64,000 bases of DNA from Phycisphaeraceae bacterium (GCA_028284155.1 JANQSF010000080.1:45057-109056); one strand, 5' to 3'; counted from the first letter of the stretch, positions 55,022-63,183 are shown. Notes: generated from the sequence alone by a model not told the origin. Program-made: numbers and translations.

Positions 55022-55052
55022 GCAACACGCGCTCTCAATCATTGCATAGGTC
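55022..55052 (+). promoter_or_regulatory. Bipartite motif, degenerate copy (copy 6)
   Basis: GCAACAC at 55022-55028, 15 bases, GCATAGGTC at 55044-55052. The right half is exact, the left half matches GCGCACG in four of seven positions. The left half is also the right arm of an inverted repeat GCGTGTTGC (54968-54976) / GCAACACGC (55022-55030). Lower confidence than the other copies. Confidence 0.35.
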
Positions 55053-55245
55053 AGCATGACGCTGCGTGCTCATCCGCTCCTGTGTGCAAGAAGCCGGGCT
55101 TTGGGCGATGGACCGTTCAATGCTGAATAGATGATCTGACTAAAGTTGACTTGTGTGCGATGCAATCTCTGCGGTGTTACGGAGGCAATAGGTCAGCACG
55201 GATGTCTTCGGGCGGCAAAGCAGCTAAACACAGATTGCGATAGGA

Positions 55246-55386
55246 ATGAAAACAATCTGAGTTTGAGGCGTGGAATGAGAGACGTATCTCGAATTCAAAG
55301 CGGAGGCCATACGCAGACAAATGAAGATAGGCGAGTTTCTAACGCAAGTGATGGAGCGACACCTCATAGCTCACGGTGCACACTGA
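55246..55386 (+). pseudogene. Ribbon-helix-helix protein with three in-frame TGA codons
   Basis: The frame reads M-K-T-I, TGA, V, TGA, G-V-E, TGA, then ETYLEFKAEAIRRQMKIGEF and a helical end to a final TGA at 55384. If each internal TGA were CGA (Arg) the whole would be a normal 46-residue RHH protein (strand KTIRVRG, helix LEFKAEAIRRQ, helix IGEFLTQVMERHL). All three stops thus fit C-to-T changes. It lies 180 bases upstream of the integrase gene on the same strand and might have been its excisionase or an antitoxin. Confidence 0.4.
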
Positions 55387-55566
55387 GGAGTCTCGACAGT
55401 ACCGCAAGGTTTATTAGCACAGACACCTTTGCTTTTGCGAGACATCAGACCTTGCATCGCTGGATCACGGCGGCTTGGGGATTGGACTGTTTCTGGCAGA
55501 AGCCACTAGAGAGCCTCCGCCGGATCAGTTCCAATCCTTAAAAGCGGGGCTACGTCTCGTGAAGTG

Positions 55567-56703
55567 ATGATAACGCAGGATAGGTACGAGAAGGCGAAGG
55601 GACGGTTACTCGGCGACGCAAGTATCTGCGACGCGAATCGCGACTTATTCAGAGAGTTCCTTGACTACGAAGAGTACAAGCTCAAGCGCATCAACTCCCT
55701 TCCCGCCCTTGACGCAGCCTGCCTTAAGACGCTGATCGCCTACCTTACGCGGTTCCGGACGGTTAATCGCTGGTTCGACAACAAGCCGTGGCGTGATCTG
55801 ACCGAGGCCGACATCAAGGCGGTGTATGACGGGCTTGAGGATGGGCGAATTCGTCGCTTGGACGGCCAGCCGTTTCGTGATAAGGAAACCTACTACCGCC
55901 ACATCATCCGTGGCAAGCCGTTTGACTTCGCCGGCAAGAGAGCATTGGCTGTCAAGGCGATGCCTTTCTACCAATCAAACGGCCAAACGCAAGTCCGGTT
56001 CATCAAGGAAGCGACGTTTCGCGAGTTGGTAGCATCAACGATCAAGCCGGAGCACAAGGCCTTGCTCTGGCTCGCCTGGGACATTGGCGAGAACGTCATG
56101 ACCCTCCTCCAGCTACGGCCAACGCACTTATGTAAACAGACAAATCCGGACACCGGAGATCCGGAATACCTGATCAACCTGCCGCGCGAGATACTGAAAC
56201 GCAGCAGAACACCCCGGAGCGAGATCACCAATTACGCAGAAACCGTCCAGGTCCTGGACAGCATCCTGCGGCAGCGGGCACGCGGCCAAGCGCTATTCCC
56301 GTTCGGACCCCACGGCGCGAAGAAGGCCATGGACCGGGCCGTACGCATCACCGGCACCCGTTGCATTCCCGGCGGCCAGAAAGTCACGCTGAAGGATCTC
56401 CGTAGCTCGATGGCGTACGACCTACTGAGCAAGGGCTGGACGACGGATGAAGTGAATCGCCGGTTGGGTCATAAGCCGTCATCACGCGAGATCGACAAGT
56501 ACGTCAACTTCCTCGCACTCGACCGCCACCGACCGAAGAAACGGGCGAACCAGTTCCAATTCGAGCGACTCGTTGACGAAATTGAACGGCTCAGGCAACG
56601 CGAGAAGCTCCACCGCGAACGAGAGGAACGGCTCGCGGCGACCGTCGCAGAGTTGCAACAATCGATGCAACAGCTAAGCACAGGAAACAAAGTTGCAACA
56701 TGA
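55567..56703 (+). CDS. Tyrosine recombinase (integrase), atypical first box
   Basis: A 378-residue protein (GTG at 55564 or ATG at 55567). Box II has LKDLRSSMAYDLL with the second catalytic Arg, the RRLGHK block gives the His, and KYVN gives the nucleophilic Tyr about ten residues later. Box I reads WDIGENVMTLLQLR, where the catalytic Arg expected after TG-L is absent (Asn or Glu instead), and the usual box II His is Lys. The last about 50 residues form a coiled coil (IERLRQREKLHREREERL). It may be inactive or belong to a divergent subfamily. It is flanked by an RHH pseudogene and a small RHH-like gene, but no tRNA is beside it. Confidence 0.85.
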   Translation: MITQDRYEKAKGRLLGDASICDANRDLFREFLDYEEYKLKRINSLPALDAACLKTLIAYLTRFRTVNRWFDNKPWRDLTEADIKAVYDGLEDGRIRRLDGQPFRDKETYYRHIIRGKPFDFAGKRALAVKAMPFYQSNGQTQVRFIKEATFRELVASTIKPEHKALLWLAWDIGENVMTLLQLRPTHLCKQTNPDTGDPEYLINLPREILKRSRTPRSEITNYAETVQVLDSILRQRARGQALFPFGPHGAKKAMDRAVRITGTRCIPGGQKVTLKDLRSSMAYDLLSKGWTTDEVNRRLGHKPSSREIDKYVNFLALDRHRPKKRANQFQFERLVDEIERLRQREKLHREREERLAATVAELQQSMQQLSTGNKVAT

Positions 56704-56749
56704 CCAGGGAGACCTCAAAAGCCGTGAAGCTAATCACGTATCCGTTCCA
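56704..56749. other. Convergent gap after integrase
   Basis: Short spacer between the integrase and the small RHH-like gene on the other strand. No terminator was recognised. Confidence 0.3.
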
Positions 56750-56908
56750 TTAGACTGACTCTGGATTACGTGCTTCTGCCTCAGATTGAGCGATGTAATC
56801 CTTCGCACAGTACTGGATCACCTCATCGTACGTGGATAACTTCAATTGACGTTTGAGGATCATGAGACGTCGATGCGTGATACCTGATACGGAGATTGTC
56901 GTGCCCAC
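56750..56908 (-). CDS. Small ribbon-helix-helix-like protein
   Basis: A 52-residue frame with a GTG start at 56908 and TAA at 56750. It reads GTTISVSGITHRRLMILKRQ, then KLSTYDEVIQYCAKDYI and a polar end: a beta strand, a basic helix and a second helix, as in small RHH antitoxins or CopG-like regulators. A GAG lies four to five bases before the GTG, a modest ribosome binding site. It is convergent with the integrase gene. Specific function unknown. Confidence 0.5.
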   Translation of the reverse strand: MGTTISVSGITHRRLMILKRQLKLSTYDEVIQYCAKDYIAQSEAEARNPESV

Positions 56909-57016
56909 ATATCTCGTGAGCGGTTCGACTACTTAAACTCTCCGACTACCGTCGTTAGACAAGACGCACAGCCGGAACTCAAGGCTGTCGTCTCAACCAT
57001 TGCCACGAGAGCAATT

Positions 57017-57352
57017 TCACCAGTTGTTCCCTCGGACAATCCGGTCCACATCCACGGCTCGTCTCCGTGTCCAGTGGAGATCGCGATCGATCTCTATGCC
57101 GCTGTCGGTGCGGATCGCTCGCATCTCGTCGTAGGCAAAACATCCCCATTCGGCGTTGTCGAAGTCGTCGTTGAGGATGGCGTACCCGAAGAAGAGGCGG
57201 TCGCTCGGGCAGTACTCGGCGGCGTACCAGTCGCACGAGCCTAGGAAGAAGTGCATGTGGATGAGCTTCTCAGGGAGTGGTACGGACTCCGTGCTGTACA
57301 GTCGGGGCAACCGGGCGAGTTGTTCGCGGCTAGGCTCATTCCACATGATCAC
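57017..57352 (-). CDS. DUF2958 domain protein
   Basis: A 111-residue protein of the DUF2958 type: EQLARLPRLYSTESVPLPEK, IHMHFFLGSCDWYAAEYCPSD, RLFFGYAILND, and WGCFAYDEMRAI with IDRDLHW. DUF2958 proteins are common on plasmids and integrative elements; function unknown. The paralogue upstream (57368-57763) is about 35% similar by eye. Together they suggest mobile-element cargo. Confidence 0.8.
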   Translation of the reverse strand: MIMWNEPSREQLARLPRLYSTESVPLPEKLIHMHFFLGSCDWYAAEYCPSDRLFFGYAILNDDFDNAEWGCFAYDEMRAIRTDSGIEIDRDLHWTRRRAVDVDRIVRGNNW

Positions 57353-57367
57353 CTTGAACTGCCGAGG

Positions 57368-57763
57368 CTACTTAAGCTTTGCGCCGTATCGCGCGACACT
57401 CGGGACATTACTGTCCGGTTCACCGGCAGACGGCAGCTCAGCCAAGCGTTCCTCCGCGGCGTGCCGTAGATCGGCAAGCGACTGCGGTTGCCAGTTCTTG
57501 TCCCGTTTAGCCTCCGCTCCCTCATAGCGATGATCGCGAAGGTTGCGAAGGGTGAAGTAGTCCCAACCGTCCTTTAGGTGGTTGCTGCCGTCAGTGGTGT
57601 AGCCGAATAGCTGCTCGTCGTACGGACAGTACTCAGCGGCGAACCAGTGCTGTGAACCGGCGGAAAAGTGCAGGTGAAGCAGTTTGTGCTCAAGCGGCGT
57701 GGGGTCGCCGTTGCCAAGTCGAGGGAGAGCGAGCAACTCATCCTGCGTTGGTTCGTTGATCAT
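57368..57763 (-). CDS. DUF2958 domain protein, paralogue
   Basis: A 131-residue paralogue: QDELLALPRLGNGDPTPLE, LHLHFSAGSQHWFAAEYCPYDEQLFGYTT, DGWDYFTLRNLRDHR and KRDKNW line up with the gene 15 bases downstream. The C-terminal tail from residue 95 is extra. Both genes are on the same strand and probably cotranscribed with the zinc-ribbon gene upstream. Confidence 0.78.
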   Translation of the reverse strand: MINEPTQDELLALPRLGNGDPTPLEHKLLHLHFSAGSQHWFAAEYCPYDEQLFGYTTDGSNHLKDGWDYFTLRNLRDHRYEGAEAKRDKNWQPQSLADLRHAAEERLAELPSAGEPDSNVPSVARYGAKLK

Positions 57764-57768
57764 AGCTC

Positions 57769-57972
57769 CTATGGAACGCGATGGGGCAGTTCGCCGGCGT
57801 CCTCAACGCCGTCCTCGGCGAAGTAGTCGGCCAGGCACTTCTCGCAACAGAAGTTCAATGCTTCTCCCAACGGCACGATACCCCGCGGACCAATGACGCC
57901 CTGCTCAGCATTCCACAGACAATCACCGAGCCTGAGCGGCGAGCGGCACTCCTTGCATTGTGTTTCCTCCAT
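57769..57972 (-). CDS. Small zinc-ribbon protein
   Basis: The start at 57972 has GGAGG nine bases upstream. The 67-residue product has Cys pairs CKEC and CCEKC plus a further Cys (GDCLW), which could form one zinc ribbon, and an acidic C-terminal end. It ends five bases before the start of the DUF2958 gene. No named family. Confidence 0.6.
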   Translation of the reverse strand: MEETQCKECRSPLRLGDCLWNAEQGVIGPRGIVPLGEALNFCCEKCLADYFAEDGVEDAGELPHRVP

Positions 57973-58249
57973 ACATCCATACCTCCTTGTCTTTATGCTG
58001 CGTCGAGACTGTTGGCGCTTAAGAGGATGGAACTGGACCACCCGAAGCCTGTTGAAGTACATCTCCCCGAGTCATCGCCGGAACGCGGTCGGTCAACATG
58101 TTTAACAATGAACTTACACTGGTATCTGTCGCTTGACACCCGTTAAGCACAGCGCGTTTACCTCGCGTAGCAGTGGTTGACACGTCGGCCAGGCCCGCCG
58201 TCCGACGGTCCAGTCCATTGCTCAAGAATCCCATTGGTGTGACTGCACG

Positions 58250-58849
58250 ATGGAGATTCGGCGAAAGGAGAGACGGCTGCGTGTTGGGAGGCGGCGACGA
58301 AGACTTCTCTTGCACTTCTTTCAGCCACTGACCGCGTTGCAGATTGCGAAGCGAAGCGGCGTCGATATTGACAACTGCGGGCACGGCATCCAAGAACACA
58401 CGCGGGAAGGTGTGCTGCACTGCCTGAGCCCCAACGTGAGGCAGAGCCGGGTGTATTGGCTGACACGTGCGGGACAACGCTTGCAGTGGTCACTGCGGCA
58501 GGATGAAGGCCTCGGCTTTCGAGAGCACGATTTCCCGGTGGTGGATTGGCATTTGTACGCCTGGGTGTGTTACCGACACCGGTCGGCCGTCCTGAAAGCG
58601 ATCGGAGAGCCGATGCAGCCGGCGACCATCCGACGCAAGGCGTGCCGGGCCGACCCCAAGCTGCGGATGAGTGCGATGAACACCAGGGATGTGATGAGGT
58701 CTTTCCGCAGGGTAGGCATCGTTCTGCCCGTCAAGGTACGCCGATACGCCCACCCTCGTTACGTACTGAGCGAACAGGGCAAGGCCATGCAGCATTTGCT
58801 CAAACGGGTTGACGACCCTTGGTCCCACGACCAGTGGAGGGCACGATAG
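58250..58849 (+). CDS. Possible DNA-binding protein with two winged-helix-like segments
   Basis: A 199-residue basic protein. Residues about 22-75 (LTALQIAKRSGVDI, SRVYWLTRAGQRL) and 118-188 (TIRRKACRADPKLRMSAMNTRDVM, YVLSEQGKAMQHL) both read as helix-turn-helix followed by a wing, so two winged-helix copies. No family name recognised. The convergent metallopeptidase-like pseudogene overlaps its 3' end. Moderate coding evidence only. Confidence 0.5.
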   Translation: MEIRRKERRLRVGRRRRRLLLHFFQPLTALQIAKRSGVDIDNCGHGIQEHTREGVLHCLSPNVRQSRVYWLTRAGQRLQWSLRQDEGLGFREHDFPVVDWHLYAWVCYRHRSAVLKAIGEPMQPATIRRKACRADPKLRMSAMNTRDVMRSFRRVGIVLPVKVRRYAHPRYVLSEQGKAMQHLLKRVDDPWSHDQWRAR

Positions 58850-58857
58850 CAAGCCAC

Positions 58858-59196
58858 ACTGCGGCCACGTACCAGGTGGCTCTTCATCGGTTAATACCGG
58901 GTACACGTCAACGATCAGGCACCACGCGATGCGACCAACGAAGTCGCACATTTCCTCGACCGTACGCGGCACGGCATGGTTTCGAGCCAGGCGTGGGCGA
59001 CTTCGTGGGCTATGACGAATAGCTTGCGCTTCGTCGGACAGTCCTGGTCGATGGGGATCTTCGACTCCGACGGCTTGTGCTGCCCCCACAGCCGTTGGCC
59101 GGCCGTACCAATCAACGGCACTCCCGGGATTGTGATTTCGTGGTCTTCTCCGGCTGCGTTAACAACGAACTTCCACATGATCTTTGGCCCCACCAA
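58858..59196 (-). pseudogene. HExxH metallopeptidase-like gene, frameshifted
   Basis: The first about 75 residues have LFVIAHEVAHAWLETMP, a HEVAH zinc motif as in SprT- or ImmA-like proteases, preceded by RLWGQHKPSESKI. After MP the frame runs into a short tail; shifting frame near 58970 gives VEEMCDFVGRIAWCLIV, which reads as a natural continuation with the third zinc ligand candidates. One small indel explains the break. Either decay or sequence error. Confidence 0.4.
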
Positions 59197-59257
59197 GGGT
59201 GTGAAGAGTGGCGTCCTTGGCCCCGGTTCGGTCCGTCATGTGATGTTCAATGGCTAT

Positions 59258-59743
59258 TCACTCCCCACCTAACTCCAACTCCAGCTCATCGATCTCAGTC
59301 CCGCGCGCGTTGGCGAAGCCTCGGGCTTCGGCGACAACTTTAAAGCCACACTTTTCGAGCACCCGGAGAGAAGCCACGTTGTCCTTGGCGCAGCGAGCCC
59401 GCATCGGGCGACGTGTGTCAACAGTCTCAAGGAACAGCCGCAGGGCTTCGGTCGCGACCCCCTGGCCCCAATATTGACGCCCGATCCAATACGTGATTTC
59501 AGGATCGCCCTCGACCTCAAAGCTGATTACGCTTCCAAGCACTTCTTCGCCCCGCACGATGCAACGAATCGTGACGATCGGCGAGGCTCGAATCTTCGTC
59601 CAATGTGCCATGAATCCGTCGTGGTCGGTCGGGTCTTCAGATGTGAACGCGGCCATCTGTATCGACTCGGGGTCACACTCAAACTCGAAGATCACGTCGA
59701 GGTCCGAGTCCACCAATTCTCGTAGTTCCAGGTTTTGTGGCAT
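59258..59743 (-). CDS. GNAT-family N-acetyltransferase (RimJ/RimL type)
   Basis: A 161-residue acetyltransferase. The acetyl-CoA loop is in the segment YWIGRQYWGQGVATEALRLF and the following ARCAKDNVASLRVLEKCGF is the conserved helix and final part of the GNAT fold, with VLGSVISFEV as the central strand. RimJ/RimL-like members acetylate amino termini of ribosomal proteins or small molecules; the substrate here is unknown. Confidence 0.88.
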   Translation of the reverse strand: MPQNLELRELVDSDLDVIFEFECDPESIQMAAFTSEDPTDHDGFMAHWTKIRASPIVTIRCIVRGEEVLGSVISFEVEGDPEITYWIGRQYWGQGVATEALRLFLETVDTRRPMRARCAKDNVASLRVLEKCGFKVVAEARGFANARGTEIDELELELGGE

Positions 59744-59863
59744 GTATCGGGCTCCTGTTCCAGCCTCATCGTCGAATACCGTACAAAAGCCTAACCAACT
59801 TTAGGGCCGTTGTCAAGCTGTGGGGTGACGGCTGCGGGGAATTGCCAGGCTTGGTTTGCGGGT

Positions 59864-59879
59864 CCGTGTTGCAACACGG
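59864..59879. promoter_or_regulatory. Perfect 16-base palindrome, possible operator
   Basis: CCGTGTTGCAACACGG is a perfect palindrome upstream of the small gene starting at 59938. TGTTGCAACA-type palindromes suit dimeric repressors. The half site GTGTTGC also forms arms of the inverted repeat at 54968/55022. Confidence 0.4.
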
Positions 59880-59937
59880 TAGAATTCCCTTGCGGTTTCT
59901 CGCCGTTCCGATCCGGACTTCTTTCAGGAGGCAAATC

Positions 59938-60242
59938 ATGCGGGCCAACAAAATGTTGCCCATGGGAAAGCAATTGAGCTTGATGAGAATGGAGGTCCCA
60001 AGGGATACTTCGCAATAGAAAGACTAATCAGGTTCGAAGTTGTGCCGGACCAGACCCACTATCTAATAGTCAATGTAACGCATACACGCAGAGTAAAGGG
60101 TCAGGCCAGGCACACTCCCAAGTTTCCAATCATTTTCAAGCGATCCGGCACGAAGTGGGAACACATAACTGGCACAAACAAGGTCGACTTTGGCGGCGGA
60201 GACGGCTGGTTAACATTCAAGGTACTAACCGTGGAGGGCTAG
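59938..60242 (+). pseudogene. Small hypothetical gene, frameshifted
   Basis: AGGAGG stands seven bases before the ATG at 59938, a near-perfect ribosome binding site, but this frame stops after 26 codons. Reading one base earlier from about 59970 gives ELDENGGPKGYFAIERLIRF, then VVPDQTHYLIVNVTHTRR and DFGGGDGWLTFKVLTVEG to a stop at 60242. The join points to a one-base loss between 59941 and 59970. No family recognised. Confidence 0.4.
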
Positions 60243-60323
60243 CGTCCCCACACTCCGGACACGTCCCCTTGCCCCCGCACGTGGTAAGGGCATCAGACGA
60301 TTAACGAGGATGAATCGGCGAAT

Positions 60324-60746
60324 CTATTCGATCCACTTGACGGTCGCTTCAACCACAACCCGCTCCCCGTCTTCCGTGACCGTGACACGTAGTGAGAACG
60401 GAGTCTTCCCCGTACCAGCCTGTTTGGTGACACTCAACTTCTTGAGGTCTTGGACCAGTTGTTCATTGTTCTTGCCGTTGGTTGAGTCACCGTCCGGTGC
60501 AATGACCCATTGACGATGTACATCCAATTCGCCCGGAGCAGTACTCTCCGTATTCGGTTGAGAGACAAGCTCAAACGGCGCGTGTGACTTGACATGATTC
60601 GCGATCTTCTGATGGATCGCATCAAGCTCTGATTTGGCATCGTTTATTGCCTGCTGCCGATTCTCAAATGATGCTTGACTCTCGCCACCATCACAGCCAG
60701 CAGCGTACGCCACCATCACAATCAATGTAAGTCGTGTCCAGGTCAT
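60324..60746 (-). CDS. Small lipoprotein
   Basis: The start at 60746 has GGAG nine bases upstream and begins a lipoprotein signal AAGC. The 140-residue product has a helical part (about 28-55, QQAINDAKSELDAIHQKIANH) and a beta-rich end (VTVTEDGERVVVEATVKW). No family recognised. Confidence 0.6.
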   Translation of the reverse strand: MTWTRLTLIVMVAYAAGCDGGESQASFENRQQAINDAKSELDAIHQKIANHVKSHAPFELVSQPNTESTAPGELDVHRQWVIAPDGDSTNGKNNEQLVQDLKKLSVTKQAGTGKTPFSLRVTVTEDGERVVVEATVKWIE

Positions 60747-60880
60747 GTTGCTGAACTCCGTGTATTGGCGTTTAGAACAGGGGCATTTGGCGTCGATCAG
60801 CCCGCAGATTACACGCTTACAAAATGGTCGCCCGACTGGAGCAAGTATTTCGATCATGCTGCTTTGGGGATTGCGGGTGG

Positions 60881-61396
60881 CTAGCGTCCCCCACACTCGG
60901 GACACGCTCCCTCACTCCCCCGTGTATCGTAACCGCACGCCCCGCACAAGCCGCGCGCGATACGGCGGCGGGAGCGTCGCCACTTGAATGTGACAAGCCA
61001 AGTGGCGGGAGTCAGCGCGCAGACGAGTGCGGCTAGCCAGAATGACGATCGCACGCGATAATGTGAAGATCCGGATGTCGTGGTGTTGATCTTGAGTCCT
61101 GGCAGGTCAACCACGACTTTGGGATAATCCGCAAACATGTCAGTTGACTGAGGAGTGTTCGACTTACGCTCTACGAATTCGGTACTTCCTCCGAATGGCC
61201 ATGCATATTTGCTGATCCAAAGGGAGCCACTACTTGATGAGACATTGCAATCAAGAGAGATGAATTGACCGACGGCATTCTTACTGCCGATCCACATTGA
61301 GGTCTGCACCCAATACGACCTAACCCACATCACACACGTCGCCACGAGTAACAGCAACGAGAGTCCTGCGGCGATGTTGAAAAGCCAGCGACGCAT
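60881..61396 (-). CDS. Membrane protein with C-terminal zinc ribbon
   Basis: The start at 61396 (MRRWLFN) follows the stop of the small zinc-ribbon gene by eight bases. The 171-residue product has two membrane helices (about 7-25 and 118-136) around an extracytoplasmic domain, then a basic RRSRRRIARG and a zinc ribbon GLCGACGYDTRGSEGACPECGGR. This tail is typical of small planctomycete membrane proteins. Function unknown. Confidence 0.7.
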   Translation of the reverse strand: MRRWLFNIAAGLSLLLLVATCVMWVRSYWVQTSMWIGSKNAVGQFISLDCNVSSSSGSLWISKYAWPFGGSTEFVERKSNTPQSTDMFADYPKVVVDLPGLKINTTTSGSSHYRVRSSFWLAALVCALTPATWLVTFKWRRSRRRIARGLCGACGYDTRGSEGACPECGGR

Positions 61397-61404
61397 GAGG
61401 GATT

Positions 61405-61527
61405 CTATACGACCGCCGCGCCGCACTCGGGACAAGCCTCGGCGTTGATGTTGCCGACAAGGTCATATCCGCACCGCCAGCACGTCCCTGTGTGCCGCGA
61501 CCATCTCAGCCGTGAGTTGGCCCGCAT
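61405..61527 (-). CDS. Tiny zinc-ribbon protein
   Basis: A 40-residue frame from ATG 61527 with the ribbon CWRCGYDLVGNINAEACPECG. It carries only the tail domain of the neighbouring family and may be a fragment of a larger gene or a real miniature protein; it is in tandem with the gene at 60881-61396. Confidence 0.4.
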   Translation of the reverse strand: MRANSRLRWSRHTGTCWRCGYDLVGNINAEACPECGAAVV

Positions 61528-61702
61528 CCGCCTTCGCCCGACTCCGCGCGGATCTGGGTTTCGAGGTAAGTCAACGCGGCGCCCAACATCGTCACTCACA
61601 TTGCACAAGAACTGAGCGGAAACGGCGAATTCGTTGCTCGGGGCCGCCCATACGAGCATACTTCAGGGTAGACGGCCACACACAAACACTCCGGGGGTTG
61701 CT

Positions 61703-62110
61703 GTGGACGATACCAGCCATTCAGACCTCTTCCTGCTCAGTCTTAACAGGTGCGCCGAGAACGACTGGTTCATTCCGACCTTCTATCGCCACTTCTTGGC
61801 GTCATCAGACGAGATTAAAAGTAAATTCCTTCGCACTGACATGAAGGTTCAGGGCCGCCTTTTGTTGAAGTCGCTCCTGCTGGCGGCTGGTGCGGCATCA
61901 GGAGACCCGGAGTCGCTGCGTGACCTGCGCGAGAGGGCGGAGAGTCACGATCGCGACCACCTCGATATCCGCCCTCACCTTTATGAACTCTGGCGGTCGT
62001 CCTTGATCAAGACGGCTGCTGAATTCGACCCCCTTTGGAGCCACGAGACCGAAGTGGCCTGGCATGCAACACTCGGTCACATCATCCACGTGATGATCGA
62101 CCGCTACTAA
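61703..62110 (+). CDS. Single-domain globin-like protein
   Basis: The start is uncertain; GTG at 61703 gives 135 residues and the frame extends to 61634. The sequence follows the globin helix pattern: FIPTFYRHFLASSDEIKSKF (A-C helices), TDMKVQGRLLLKSLLLAA (E helix with Gln at the distal position), AESHDRDHLDIRPHLYELW (F-G helices with the proximal His), and SHETEVAWHATLGHIIHVMI (H helix). Haem binding is expected; the role could be oxygen or NO binding. Typical of small bacterial globins next to no obvious partner. Confidence 0.72.
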   Translation: MDDTSHSDLFLLSLNRCAENDWFIPTFYRHFLASSDEIKSKFLRTDMKVQGRLLLKSLLLAAGAASGDPESLRDLRERAESHDRDHLDIRPHLYELWRSSLIKTAAEFDPLWSHETEVAWHATLGHIIHVMIDRY

Positions 62111-62346
62111 GAAAACTCACAGACGACGGGCGGCGGAGGATGCGGAGGCGGATTGCGGCTGCCTGGTCGTCCGTGAGCGTGGGCAGGGGGGAAGCATAAC
62201 GCGCACACAAACACCTCCGGGAACCGCGGGGTGTGGCTTTCAGGCCCCCCTTTAGGGGATTCCTATCAGGCCGTTGATCCGCATATAAGTCCACACTTCG
62301 GGGCGCAGTACGAATCAGGTTCCAGCCAACTACTACTGGAGGCATC
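62111..62346. other. Intergenic region before PEP-CTERM-like gene
   Basis: No credible gene. It contains the ribosome binding site GGAGG of the next gene at its right end. A short hairpin CCCCC/GGGG lies near 62246. Confidence 0.4.
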
Positions 62347-63051
62347 ATGGTGCGTCAATCTATTCTTGTCGTTTGTCTGGTCGCTGTCTTTGCAACGTCA
62401 ACCCATGCCGCTTCGATTCAGTTCTCCGACACCGTGAGCGACAGTGGGAGCCTCGCCGGCTTTACCGGAACGGGTACTGACTCCGATACGCTGAGTGTGA
62501 TTATGGAGTTACCTCAGTTCGACCCAGGCCTTGGCACGCTTACGGGCGTGTCGTGGACGGATACGGTCATTACTCAGGACATGACGGCGACCATCACCAA
62601 CACGAGCGCGACCGAGACAGCCAACTACAACTTGTTTTGGGGTAGGGTCAACACGTCCGCGACAGAGTTTCCAGGAATCTTTTTTGTGTTGTCGGGTGTT
62701 GGTACAGGTAGTTTTGGAGGTCTTGCTCCAGGCGAGACAGGAGATCTGCCAATCTCAGTTGGTTGGGGAGCCAATAACATCGTCTCCCTACCGGACTTCT
62801 TCTTTCCGGGTTACATCGGCGGAGGCACCGTCAGTGCCTCGCGCAGTGCCGACGCTGAGGTCACGGTAAACAGCACCGGCCTGACCAATCCGAACGACTT
62901 CGCAGTCACATCGGACACCTGGTCCGTCGAGTGGACGCGCACGATCACGTACACGTTTGAGCCCATCCCCACACCCGCGGCGGCCGGCCTCGGCCTGCCG
63001 TTGCTTGGTCTACTTGGCATCACACGCCCACGTCGTCATCGCGCGGCATGA
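62347..63051 (+). CDS. Secreted protein with PTP-type C-terminal sorting signal
   Basis: A 234-residue protein with GGAGG before the ATG and a signal peptide (residues 1-21, ending HAA). The body is beta-rich with many Thr, Ser and Gly (TNTSATETANYNLFWG, GGLAPGETGDLPIS). It ends PTPAAAGLG, hydrophobic LPLLGLLGI and basic TRPRRHRAA, as in the gene at 37088. The two share the tail but not the body. Probably processed by an exosortase-like enzyme. Confidence 0.82.
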   Translation: MVRQSILVVCLVAVFATSTHAASIQFSDTVSDSGSLAGFTGTGTDSDTLSVIMELPQFDPGLGTLTGVSWTDTVITQDMTATITNTSATETANYNLFWGRVNTSATEFPGIFFVLSGVGTGSFGGLAPGETGDLPISVGWGANNIVSLPDFFFPGYIGGGTVSASRSADAEVTVNSTGLTNPNDFAVTSDTWSVEWTRTITYTFEPIPTPAAAGLGLPLLGLLGITRPRRHRAA

Positions 63052-63107
63052 CCAACCTTGAGATAAGCGGTCTGGCAGTCTTGCAACCGTAAGCAAACTA
63101 CGGGAAG

Positions 63108-63145
63108 GGTTCGACCGGATTCCTCCGTCTGGTCGGACCTTTTTT
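63108..63145 (+). terminator. Intrinsic terminator of PEP-CTERM-like gene
   Basis: Arms GGTTCGACC (63108-63116) and GGTCGGACC (63131-63139), nine pairs with one G-T, then six Ts. It lies 56 bases after the stop of the gene at 62347. Confidence 0.8.
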
Positions 63146-63183
63146 AAAGGGTGGCGTTCTAGCTCGTCATTATTTCTCCTCCG

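Noticed and set aside
54830..55250. Upstream extension of the Argonaute remnant on -
   Set aside because: The frame can be read on with a stop every 30 codons or so, which is what random sequence gives; only the last part is convincing.
55146..55541. 131-codon frame on + before the integrase
   Set aside because: Composition is not protein-like, and the RHH pseudogene occupies another frame of the same DNA.
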